A stretch of DNA of 41,376 bases from Planctomycetota bacterium (GTDB lineage Bacteria; Planctomycetota; Planctomycetia; Pirellulales; UBA1268): assembly GCA_018970605.1 (NCBI GenBank), contig JAGWWA010000009.1:1-41376 (forward strand), in the 5' to 3' direction. Positions within the stretch are counted from its first letter, which is position 1; each line of letters begins with the position of its first letter. Positions 28,200 through 36,541 of the stretch are shown piece by piece. The notes under the pieces are model-generated. The model was given only the letters and a program-made list of their open reading frames with translations. It ran no database searches and was not told the DNA's origin. A program made the position numbers and the translations under genes.

Positions 28200-30800
28200 T
28201 CAAAACGCGACGATCAACGGATCGACGGCCACCGGATGGTAAACGATCGGCCCCTCGGCACCCGCGGTGAGGTCCGCCGACGCGAGTTGCACGGCCGGAT
28301 CGGTGAGTGGGTGAGCCGTCACCTGTCCCGGCGATACGGCGTAGAGCACGTCGCCAATCCGCACGCTGCGGTCGATGGAATCGGTGTGCTCGATCGTGCC
28401 CAGCCTCGTGAAGGCGTCGGCGGAGCCCGTATCGATACGGAACACGACGAGGTCGGTCACCCAGCCCGTCTCCTGGACCGGCAGGGCCAGGATCCCCTGC
28501 GCCGCAAACCAGCCGAGGGCGTGGTGATCCCACGACGCGGGCGACCACGAGCCCCAGTCGCCGGCGAACGTGTAGGTCGCCGAGCGAACCGGATTCGCGG
28601 AATCGGCGACGTCGAACAGGGAGAGCTGCAGGCCGCCGTCGCGGCCCGTGAGCGGATCAACGTCGCGGCCGACGCCGAGCAGGTGCGTGTCGTCCAGCGG
28701 CATGAGGTGCGTCGAGTATCCGGGCACCTTCAGTTCGCCCGTCACCCGCGGGGCGGTCGGCGTCGCCAGGTCGATCACGAACAGCGGATCGATCTGCCGG
28801 AACGTGCTCACGTAGCCGCGGTCGCCGGCGAACCGCACGGAGTAGATGCGTTCGCCCGGGGCAAGGCCCGATACGCTCCCCACCGCCTCGAGCCGTCCCG
28901 CAGCGGCAGCCAGCACGGTCACGGCGTTCGACGCCCCCGTGCCGAAGCCGTCGGTGGTGGCGACCCGCAGCAGGCCGTCGGCTTCATCGAGCGAAAACTG
29001 GTCGAGCGTCATGCCGGGCACCGACCCCATCGCGACCAGCGGCGCATCGACGGCGGTGAGATCGAACTTGTAGAGGTTCGTGGTCGTCCCGACATCGCCC
29101 CGATCCCACCATGAGCCCACGTGCGTGTTGAACACGTAGAGCCCCGAGGTCGAGGCATAGATCTGGCCGCCGACCCCGCCGACGGTGGTGCTGGCGTCCG
29201 GCCCGGGGAGCGCGTCACCCACGCTGAACGACACGACCGACAGGAGGCTCGTGTCGCCGCCATCCACGGGCAGTGACGTGCGGGCCGGATCGACGAGCGT
29301 GGCCGACGACTCGGCACCGGATGCATCCACCACGCGATAGCCCGGCAGCGACGCCTCGTTCCAAGCCTTCTCCAGGCGGTCGCGGTACGCGGCCTCGTCC
29401 TCGTAGCGACCGCGCGTGCCATACCATGGGTCGATCGGCCGAATCATCCGAGACGAAGTGACGGCCGCGGGCGCACCGTTCGAAACCAGCGACGGCACGG
29501 GTGTCGCCGGATCATTGATGATGGCCGGAGCCGGCAGGTCGATCGAGTCCTGCGTCACGACCACCACGCGGTCGCTGATCGCCCGGGCGTCGATCAGCCA
29601 GCCATCGAGCCTCGTCGTCTCGAGGATCGCTGGTGAGGCTGGGTTCGCCACGTCAACCACCGTCACCACCACCTGCCAGATGGGCGGTGCGAATACCGGC
29701 ATCATCGAGGCGTCGGCAACCCTGGCGTCAGGCTGGCTCGTTTCCTCGAACATCTGCTGGGAGATGACGGTCAGACGCGTGCCCGACAGGAACAACTGCC
29801 GCTCATCGCCCGGCAGCGTAAGATGCGAGACCACACCCAGACGCTCCGGCGACGCGACGTCGAGGATGTCGATGCCGTCGCCGGCGATCGCGAACAGCCG
29901 CGAGCCGTCGGTCTTCACGCGATCGCCCTCATCCACGCCCGCAGCCTGCGTGGGGGTCTGCGAGTAGTCGGTCGGGCTCGCGGTGTTGCCGGTCACCGTG
30001 GAGACGGAAGGGCCGACACCACCGTCCATGATCCGAATCGGGCCGCCCCACCAGCCACCGACCTCCCGGCCCAGCATGTCGCGCCAGCGGGCCACCGCCG
30101 CCTCGATCGCCCACGACTTCAGCCGGCCGCTGTCGCCGATCGGCGCCAGGGGATTGGTGACCTCGTTGCCGACGAGATGCTCACCCTCGTCGAGTCGTGC
30201 CACGTCCACACCCGGCGTGCCGTAGATCGCATCGACCGCCTGGCCGCCGTCGAGCGTATTCCTGCCCCCGCCGCCTCGGAGCGCATCGCGGCCGGCGCCG
30301 CCAAAGAGGGCGTCGTCGTCGCCGCTGCCCACGAGCGAATCCACTCCGCCGTTGCCCCTGATCTCGTCGTTGCCGTTGCGGCCGTTGAGCGTGTCGCGGC
30401 CCGGGCCGCCGGTGATCACGTCGGCACCATCGCCGCCGGTGATCGCGTCGGCGCCGTAGCCTCCCTCCAGCCGCGTGGCGATGCGGCTGTTGCCGGGCAC
30501 GTCGATGATGATCGAGTCGTCGCCCGCGCCACCGACGATGTGGATCGACTTCATGCGAGCCTCGGATCGCACATCGACGACGATCCCGTTGACGGTCGCC
30601 CGCAGCTGGCGGGCGTTCGCCGGATTTCGCTCGACCACGATCGTGTCGTCGCAATGTGCCGCGTCTGCGTCGCCCACGATGGTCCACGCACCGGCCGCGA
30701 AGCTCACCGCCAACGCGTGGCGGGTCTCGAGTCGCTCGACGAGCCGCTCCACCGGTCGGGGTCCGGTCCGCCGCCGGTTCGTCCGCTGTCGCCGCTGCAT
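28200..30800 (-). CDS. secreted RTX-like repeat / beta-propeller domain protein
   Basis: N-terminal LExR-type motif (VERLETRHALAVSF). RTX-like GGxGxD repeats, about 30219-30533. Beta_propel family segment TQAAGVDEGDRVKTDGSRLFAIAGDGIDILDVASPERLGVVSHLTLPGDERQLFLSGTRLTVIS. GGAGG lies ~7-12 nt upstream of the ATG at 30800. Confidence 0.9.
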   Translation of the reverse strand: MQRRQRTNRRRTGPRPVERLVERLETRHALAVSFAAGAWTIVGDADAAHCDDTIVVERNPANARQLRATVNGIVVDVRSEARMKSIHIVGGAGDDSIIIDVPGNSRIATRLEGGYGADAITGGDGADVITGGPGRDTLNGRNGNDEIRGNGGVDSLVGSGDDDALFGGAGRDALRGGGGRNTLDGGQAVDAIYGTPGVDVARLDEGEHLVGNEVTNPLAPIGDSGRLKSWAIEAAVARWRDMLGREVGGWWGGPIRIMDGGVGPSVSTVTGNTASPTDYSQTPTQAAGVDEGDRVKTDGSRLFAIAGDGIDILDVASPERLGVVSHLTLPGDERQLFLSGTRLTVISQQMFEETSQPDARVADASMMPVFAPPIWQVVVTVVDVANPASPAILETTRLDGWLIDARAISDRVVVVTQDSIDLPAPAIINDPATPVPSLVSNGAPAAVTSSRMIRPIDPWYGTRGRYEDEAAYRDRLEKAWNEASLPGYRVVDASGAESSATLVDPARTSLPVDGGDTSLLSVVSFSVGDALPGPDASTTVGGVGGQIYASTSGLYVFNTHVGSWWDRGDVGTTTNLYKFDLTAVDAPLVAMGSVPGMTLDQFSLDEADGLLRVATTDGFGTGASNAVTVLAAAAGRLEAVGSVSGLAPGERIYSVRFAGDRGYVSTFRQIDPLFVIDLATPTAPRVTGELKVPGYSTHLMPLDDTHLLGVGRDVDPLTGRDGGLQLSLFDVADSANPVRSATYTFAGDWGSWSPASWDHHALGWFAAQGILALPVQETGWVTDLVVFRIDTGSADAFTRLGTIEHTDSIDRSVRIGDVLYAVSPGQVTAHPLTDPAVQLASADLTAGAEGPIVYHPVAVDPLIVAF

Positions 30801-31044
30801 GCTGCCGCCTCCGGGATGATCGCTCGAAGCCACCATGAACCCCCTCGACGGTACGGAGTGCGGGGCGGTGGGTCAAGAAGACGACGCGTGCCCGCGGGCC
30901 GGCGAAACCGGCAAACTGCGAAGGCGCGGTGCCCGTTCGATGCCGCAGGCGGGGCAAGGCACGCAAGTCCGCGGCGGATCGCACTCGTGTGTGGGCGAAA
31001 TCTCTGGCCGAAGGCTGCCCCGCAGGCCGAATACCTTCCGCAGG

Positions 31045-31064
31045 CGGCACCGTTCGCGGTGCCG
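31045..31064 (+). promoter_or_regulatory. perfect 8-bp hairpin with TTCG loop in the leader of the 31096 gene
   Basis: CGGCACCG-TTCG-CGGTGCCG, 31 nt upstream of the ATG at 31096. Confidence 0.5.
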
Positions 31065-31095
31065 TGGGAGGGCATTGCACGGGGGGACCGATTTC

Positions 31096-32016
31096 ATGCG
31101 CCGTCACGCGCTGTTTCTGCTGGGGCTGGCATGCCTGCCCTGGCTTCATGAGGTGGCCCGCGCCGCCGGGGAATCGAGCTTGGCTCGCGGCGTCGTCGGC
31201 GCCATGGCCGACTCCGGATCGTCGAGCCGCGACACCCGCCGCCGCGCGGTCGAGACGATTCCCTTCGACCGCATGCCGGCCGCGGAGCGGCGGCTCGCCG
31301 AAGGGGCGATCGAACGGACCACGCTCTACCGGCGGCTGCCGACGGCGAGCATCACCTGCGACCCCGCGCTCCTCGACTTCGTGCTCGCCAAGCCCGAAAC
31401 GCTCGTCGAAGTCTGGCGGGTGCTCGGCATCAGCCGGCTCACGCTCGACCCGGTGGCCGTCGGGCAGTGGCGGCTCTCCGACGGCTACGGCACCGTGGGC
31501 GCCGTGCGGCTGCTCCATCGCGAGCGGGGAGACCGCGGTGGACTCTACGTGTTCCACGGCCGCGGTGCCTACGACGGACCGCTCGCCCCCAAGCAGCTCA
31601 CCGGCTCCTGCCTCGTGGTCGTGCGATACACCAGCGACGCGGACGCCACCACGGGCCGCCCGCGGCAGACCGTGCAGATCGATGCCTTCCTCGACGTCGA
31701 CGGCATGGGGCTCGAGCTCGTCACCCGCTCGCTCCAGCCGATCATCGTCCACTCCGCGGCATCAAACCTCCACGAGATCAGCCTGTTCGTCTCGCAGTTC
31801 GCCGCCGCGGCCGCTCGCAACCCGGCGGCCGTGTCGCGGATCGCCGATCGCATGACGCGGACCCCACCGGCCGACCGGAAGACGCTCGTCACGCTGGCGA
31901 GCGGGCGGCAGGCCACGGCCGCGCCGACACACGCAGCCGCCTCCGAACAGGTGCAGGCGGAACTGGCATCCCGCTGGATGACGGCCGACCAGCTTGACGC
32001 CCTGCAGCAGCGGTGA
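31096..32016 (+). CDS. secreted protein of unknown function
   Basis: MRRHALFLLGLACLPWLHEVARAAG signal peptide, then an uninterrupted ORF. No family recognised. Confidence 0.82.
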   Translation: MRRHALFLLGLACLPWLHEVARAAGESSLARGVVGAMADSGSSSRDTRRRAVETIPFDRMPAAERRLAEGAIERTTLYRRLPTASITCDPALLDFVLAKPETLVEVWRVLGISRLTLDPVAVGQWRLSDGYGTVGAVRLLHRERGDRGGLYVFHGRGAYDGPLAPKQLTGSCLVVVRYTSDADATTGRPRQTVQIDAFLDVDGMGLELVTRSLQPIIVHSAASNLHEISLFVSQFAAAAARNPAAVSRIADRMTRTPPADRKTLVTLASGRQATAAPTHAAASEQVQAELASRWMTADQLDALQQR

Positions 32017-32020
32017 CCTG

Positions 32021-33460
32021 CTACTGCGTGCCGTCGGGGCGAGCGTTCGGCGCCGGCACCGACGCCATCCGCACGCGGGCTTCCGAGGCGACGAGATACG
32101 GCCGCTTGTACTCCGGCATGTAGCCTCGCGAGCCGCGGACCGACACCTGCTGGCCGACGAGCGGCCCGAGATCGACGCCCGGCTGGGGCGTGACGAAGGC
32201 GATGACGTTGTTGGCGTTGTCGACCACGGCCCACCGCGGGGCGTCGGGCCGCCGCGAGATCACGGTGGCCAGGCGGCCGGTCGTCTCCATCTGGTCGGGC
32301 GGAGTCCAGGTCGGCTGGCCACCCGCCGGCTTCCCGCCGGGAAACACGCCGGGCCGCACCGGCCGCGAGCCGAGCGTGGAGAGACTCGACCACATGCCCC
32401 CGAGTCGCAGCGGCTCGGGCTGCTGGGCCGCCGCCACCGCGAGGCCCTTCTGCTGGGCCTGGATCGACTCGAACCGCGCGAGCCGGGCATCGATGGCCTG
32501 AGCTCGCGTGCGGTCCGCCTGCGAGGTGGCCCGGGTGGCCGCAAGCCGGAGCCGTTCTCTCAGCGGCGCCAGGTTCCACGACTCGCTCTGGCCGGTCACC
32601 GCAAGCGACAGGGCGAGGTCGATATCGGCGAGTTCGTCACCCGAAGCCGCGGTGGCACCCGCGCTCACGGCGGGCGGCGGTGCCGTCGGCGTGGTGCGAT
32701 CAAACACGTTGGTGCCGCGGGGCAGCCAGCCCGCGAGAAGTTTCGTCATGCCGCCGCCAGGCTCCTGCGCGACGGTCTCGGTGGCGGCGTCAAACTCGGC
32801 CACGGCCTGCTGCACGGCTGAGCCCGCGTCGCGGATCGCCTCGACCGCCGATCCTGCGGCCGCGAGGCCCGCGGCATCGGTCGCCACGGCGGGGTCGGGA
32901 ATCGGCGCGAGTTCCGGCGGCAGCCCGAGGTCTTCGGCCCGCGCCCAGCGAAACTCACCCGATGGCGGCTCGATCCGCACCCAGTCGCCGGCATGCCGTC
33001 CCTCGGCGATCCGCACATGCTCCAGGATCGTGACCCGCTCGCCCGCCTCGAGCGCCACCTGCGTGACGTGCCTGAGATCGTTGAGTTGCGAACCGACTCG
33101 GGCGACGGCACCGTCGGTCACCACCACGCCCGTCGTGCGCGCGGGACCACCGGCAGAGCCGTCGCTCGGCGCCGACTCGGCCTGCACGTCGCTGGCCAAG
33201 ACCCAGCTGAAACTCCCGCGGAGCGGACGCACGGCACAGTAGCCCGACGGTTCGATCACCCACACCTCGACGTCGGTGCCGGCCGAGAGCCGTTCCGTCG
33301 GATAGTAGTCGTCGCCCGGACCGCACCTCAGGTAGGCGTGGTCGGCGGACACGGCCACCGTCACGGGCAACGTGGTTGCCTCGCCGGCCACAGCGGCCGA
33401 TGTGACGAGCAGTGCGACGGCGACGAATCGCGAGATCGCGGTGACGTGGAGCGATGACAT
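32021..33460 (-). CDS. bacterial SH3-like domain secreted protein
   Basis: Signal peptide, then VAVSADHAYLRCGPGDDYYPTERLSAGTDVEVWVIEPSGYCAVRPLRGSFSWV (SH3b-like) and a second SH3-like segment (GERVTILEHVRIAEGRHAGDWVRIEPPSGEFRWARAEDL). Confidence 0.82.
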   Translation of the reverse strand: MSSLHVTAISRFVAVALLVTSAAVAGEATTLPVTVAVSADHAYLRCGPGDDYYPTERLSAGTDVEVWVIEPSGYCAVRPLRGSFSWVLASDVQAESAPSDGSAGGPARTTGVVVTDGAVARVGSQLNDLRHVTQVALEAGERVTILEHVRIAEGRHAGDWVRIEPPSGEFRWARAEDLGLPPELAPIPDPAVATDAAGLAAAGSAVEAIRDAGSAVQQAVAEFDAATETVAQEPGGGMTKLLAGWLPRGTNVFDRTTPTAPPPAVSAGATAASGDELADIDLALSLAVTGQSESWNLAPLRERLRLAATRATSQADRTRAQAIDARLARFESIQAQQKGLAVAAAQQPEPLRLGGMWSSLSTLGSRPVRPGVFPGGKPAGGQPTWTPPDQMETTGRLATVISRRPDAPRWAVVDNANNVIAFVTPQPGVDLGPLVGQQVSVRGSRGYMPEYKRPYLVASEARVRMASVPAPNARPDGTQ

Positions 33461-33794
33461 GCCTGCCTCATCCATCCGTGGACACAGGCCGTGTAGTCCG
33501 GCAGCAAAAAAAGCGCGTAGACGAGGCTTGGGCGTCCTCGTCTACGCGCTGCGTTCGGGCCGCCGAAGCAACCCTGCCGCACCTCTTGTAGTCCAGCCGT
33601 AGCGGCCGCTCAAGGCTCGAATTCCGTCGGCCGCGGCGCCCGCAAAAACACCGTGGCCGAGCGTCGCAAACCCCCCTCGAAACAAGGGTTCCTCGCGTGG
33701 GCTGGCAGGCGGGAGAACCTGCGGGGACGGGACGGCCCCCCGCCGGCCGCGCCAGCATCGGATGCCAGCACCACGACGCCGTTCAATCTCCTGC

Positions 33795-33882
33795 AAGCCG
33801 ACCGGCCGTAAGGCCGCGGGCGAACCGCGCTGGATGCAGCACCTGTCGTGACCGCACCCCACGCCTCACGGCGTTGGGCTTG
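33795..33882 (+). repeat. 88-bp paired-hairpin repeat (family B, copy 2)
   Basis: Same length as 18693-18780, ~94% identity by eye. A related half-unit (AAGCCGACCGGCCGTAAGGCCGCGAGC) lies at 34092-34118. Confidence 0.88.
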
Positions 33883-33892
33883 TACCGCAGTC

Positions 33893-34093
33893 GTGTAATA
33901 CGCGTCACACGTGATCCTGAGGCGATCCTGCGGCGGTGTCACTCCGCCAGGAAGCCCCGAGCGGGAGCGAGGGGATCATGCGTGGCGGCGGCGAGCGACG
34001 CCTGCCGATCCACGGAGCCGTTCCCGTCGCTTCCGCTCCGGGCTTTGAGGGTTCCGTGGAGAAACCCGCGAGGATCACGTGTGGCGCGTGTAA
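33893..34093 (+). repeat. MITE-like composite repeat with ~23-bp terminal inverted repeats (copy X)
   Basis: Left end TAATACGCGTCACACGTGATCCT (33896-33918). Right end AGGATCACGTGTGGCGCGTGTAA (34071-34093). They are complementary at 20 of 23 positions by eye. A family C hairpin pair lies inside. Confidence 0.82.
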
Positions 34094-34143
34094 GCCGACC
34101 GGCCGTAAGGCCGCGAGCTTGTCCTGCGAGCTCCTCGCTGCCG

Positions 34144-34827
34144 CTACTCCCAGCGATGAACCGGCCGGTCGAGAATCTCTCGCATCACGATCAGCCGGCG
34201 GAGGGCGGCTGGGTCGCGAAACGTGGCGGCGAGTTCATTGGCAACGTGGGCGTCGCCACTCGACTTCGCGGCCGCCGGCGATGGCAGCTTCGAGTCGCGG
34301 TGACTGAGATCGTGTGCGAAAGCGTCCTGCACGTGCTCGGCAACGTCGTCACCCGCCTCGCCGAGTGGCGTGAACTGACGAGCGCCGACGCGGGGGACGG
34401 GAGTCGCGGCCTTCGGTGGCAGGGGCGGGGGCGTGCGACGCACCGGCGACGTGCCCGACGCCTGCGATGGGTTCGGACGCTGCGCGGCGGGACGCGGCTG
34501 CGGCTTCCGTTGCTGGGCCGGCGGCGCCGGCCTCGGCGTCGGCTGTTGCTGCCCGCCACGCGCCTCCCGCAGAAACTCCTCGATCTGCCGCTCGAGTTGC
34601 ACGCGCACGTCGGCGGGCGGCTCCCCGGCCACCGGACGCCGCGGCGGACGCGCCGGCGGCGCGGCTGGGGGGCCGCCGCCGGCCACTCGCCGGACGACGT
34701 TCACGACCTGGGAGACGATCCAGAAGATCACGAACAGCAGCGGCAGCAGGCCTTCGAGCCAGTCGAAGCCGGCGGCGAAGAGTGGTCCGACGGCATCCAT
34801 GGCGACGCTGCTCCGCAGGATGATCAC
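34144..34827 (-). CDS. proline-rich membrane-anchored protein, unknown function
   Basis: TM segment [23 protein letters not shown], then a Pro/Arg/Gln-rich linker and a C-terminal conserved-looking segment. The GTG start at 34827 overlaps the floA stop. An ATG at 34800 is the alternative. Confidence 0.8.
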   Translation of the reverse strand: MIILRSSVAMDAVGPLFAAGFDWLEGLLPLLFVIFWIVSQVVNVVRRVAGGGPPAAPPARPPRRPVAGEPPADVRVQLERQIEEFLREARGGQQQPTPRPAPPAQQRKPQPRPAAQRPNPSQASGTSPVRRTPPPLPPKAATPVPRVGARQFTPLGEAGDDVAEHVQDAFAHDLSHRDSKLPSPAAAKSSGDAHVANELAATFRDPAALRRLIVMREILDRPVHRWE

Positions 34828-35846
34828 TGGCCGCCGGCCGCGGCCGGCATCGGCCCGGTGGCGATGCTCCGCCGCATGTCGGTGTCGGCCTGCAGGTTGC
34901 GGAGCTTGTAGTAGTCGGTGATGCCCAGTTGGCCCGACGCGAGCGAGTCGGCCACGGCCTTCGGCACTTCGGCCTCCGATTCGACGAGTGCCGCGCGGCT
35001 CTCCTCGATGGCGGCGATCATCTCCTGCTCCTTCGCCACCGCCATCGCCCGGCGGCCTTCGGCATTCGCCCGGGCCACGCGGGTGTCTGCCTCGGCTTGG
35101 TCGGCCTGCAACCGGGCGCCGATGTTGGCGCCCACGTCGATGTCGGCGATGTCGATCGAGACGATCTCGAACGCGGTGTTGGCGTCGAGGCGGCGGGCGA
35201 GCACCGTCTTCGAGATCACGTCGGGGTTTTCGAGCACGTCGGAATGCTTCTCGGCCGAGCCGATCGCCGACACGATCCCCTCACCCACGCGGGCGATGAT
35301 CGTCTCCTCGGTGGCGCCGCCGATGAGCTGATAGAGATTCGTCCGCACGGTGACGCGGGCCTTCACCTTGAGCTGGATGCCGTTCTTGGCGACGGCGTCG
35401 AGCGACTCACGGCCGCTGTTCTTGCCGGGGCAGTCGATCACCTTCGGATAGACGCTCGTCTGCACCGCCTCGCGAACGTCGCGGCCGGCAAGGTCGATCG
35501 CGGCGGCCCGCTTGAAGTCGAGTTCGCGGATGCCGGCCTTGTGGGCGGCGATCAGCGCCTGCACCACCAGCGGCACGCGGCCACCGGCGAGGTAGTGGGC
35601 CTCGAGCGCCTGCCGCGTGATGCCGGTGGAGTCGCCGAGCCCCGCCTGCACCGCCATGATCTTGCTCCGCACGATCACGGCGGGGTTCACCTTCTTGAAA
35701 CTCATCGCCACGAGATCGAACAGGCCGATGCCGGCCCCCGACGCCACCGACTGCACCCAGAGCCGCAGGTACCGGGCCAGCACGGCGAACACGACCAGGA
35801 GGGCGAAGACGCCGAGGCCGAGCACGATGAGGGTGAGGAGGGGCAT
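34824..35846 (-). CDS. floA: flotillin-like protein FloA
   Basis: [108 protein letters not shown]. Confidence 0.96.
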   Translation of the reverse strand: MPLLTLIVLGLGVFALLVVFAVLARYLRLWVQSVASGAGIGLFDLVAMSFKKVNPAVIVRSKIMAVQAGLGDSTGITRQALEAHYLAGGRVPLVVQALIAAHKAGIRELDFKRAAAIDLAGRDVREAVQTSVYPKVIDCPGKNSGRESLDAVAKNGIQLKVKARVTVRTNLYQLIGGATEETIIARVGEGIVSAIGSAEKHSDVLENPDVISKTVLARRLDANTAFEIVSIDIADIDVGANIGARLQADQAEADTRVARANAEGRRAMAVAKEQEMIAAIEESRAALVESEAEVPKAVADSLASGQLGITDYYKLRNLQADTDMRRSIATGPMPAAAGGQ

Positions 35847-35890
35847 GGGGGGCTCCGAGGTCGGGCGGCCGCGGCGAACGGCCGAGATGG

Positions 35891-36541
35891 TCAAGCCTTG
35901 TTCGGGGTCTCGGGCGAGTCAAGTTTTCCGGGATGCGACGAAGATTTCGGGGCCGAAGCCTCTCGGAGGGCGTCGAAGTCGAAGGTCTCGAGGGCCTCTT
36001 CAAGATCCCGCGGCACGGCGACCGGCGCCGGTGGCGGTGCTGCCGGGGGCGACTCCGCAGGGCGGACGACGAGGGCCGTCGCCTGCGTGCCCACCACCTC
36101 GACCGCCGCACCGCGGGCGATCGGGCCACCCTCGCTCACCGCCTCGTGGCACACGCCATCGATCTCCACGCCGCCCCACGGCAGCAGGTCGCTCGTCGTC
36201 AGGCCGGGGCGTCCGACGAGCGCCCGCAAGACCGCCCGGCGGTCGGCGTCGGGTACCACCTCCTCAGGCCGCGGCGGAGGCGGCAGCACGCGGCGGCCGA
36301 GCGCTGTCTCCGGAAACACGCGAAACGCAGCCGCCAGCACCGCCGGCACCGCCAGGCAGGTGCCCGCGAGCACCGCGATCCCGAACCACGGCCCCTGCTC
36401 GATGAAGGCCAGCGCCACGCCGGCGATCAGGGCGACGATGCTCAGAAAGCCGAGCACGCCGCCGGACGGCACGAACACCTCGAGGGCGAGCGCCACGAGG
36501 CCCACGATCACGAGCGCCGCCACCCATGCCAGCGGCGTCAT
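35891..36541 (-). CDS. short NfeD-family membrane protein
   Basis: [32 protein letters not shown], then a C-terminal OB-like segment ([50 protein letters not shown]). Confidence 0.88.
   Translation of the reverse strand: MTPLAWVAALVIVGLVALALEVFVPSGGVLGFLSIVALIAGVALAFIEQGPWFGIAVLAGTCLAVPAVLAAAFRVFPETALGRRVLPPPPRPEEVVPDADRRAVLRALVGRPGLTTSDLLPWGGVEIDGVCHEAVSEGGPIARGAAVEVVGTQATALVVRPAESPPAAPPPAPVAVPRDLEEALETFDFDALREASAPKSSSHPGKLDSPETPNKA

Noticed and set aside
25207-28242. 1011-aa plus-strand ORF
   Set aside because: Antisense to the MMPL transporter, with His/Arg/Gly/Pro-rich composition typical of high-GC shadow ORFs. The MMPL translation is convincingly a real protein.
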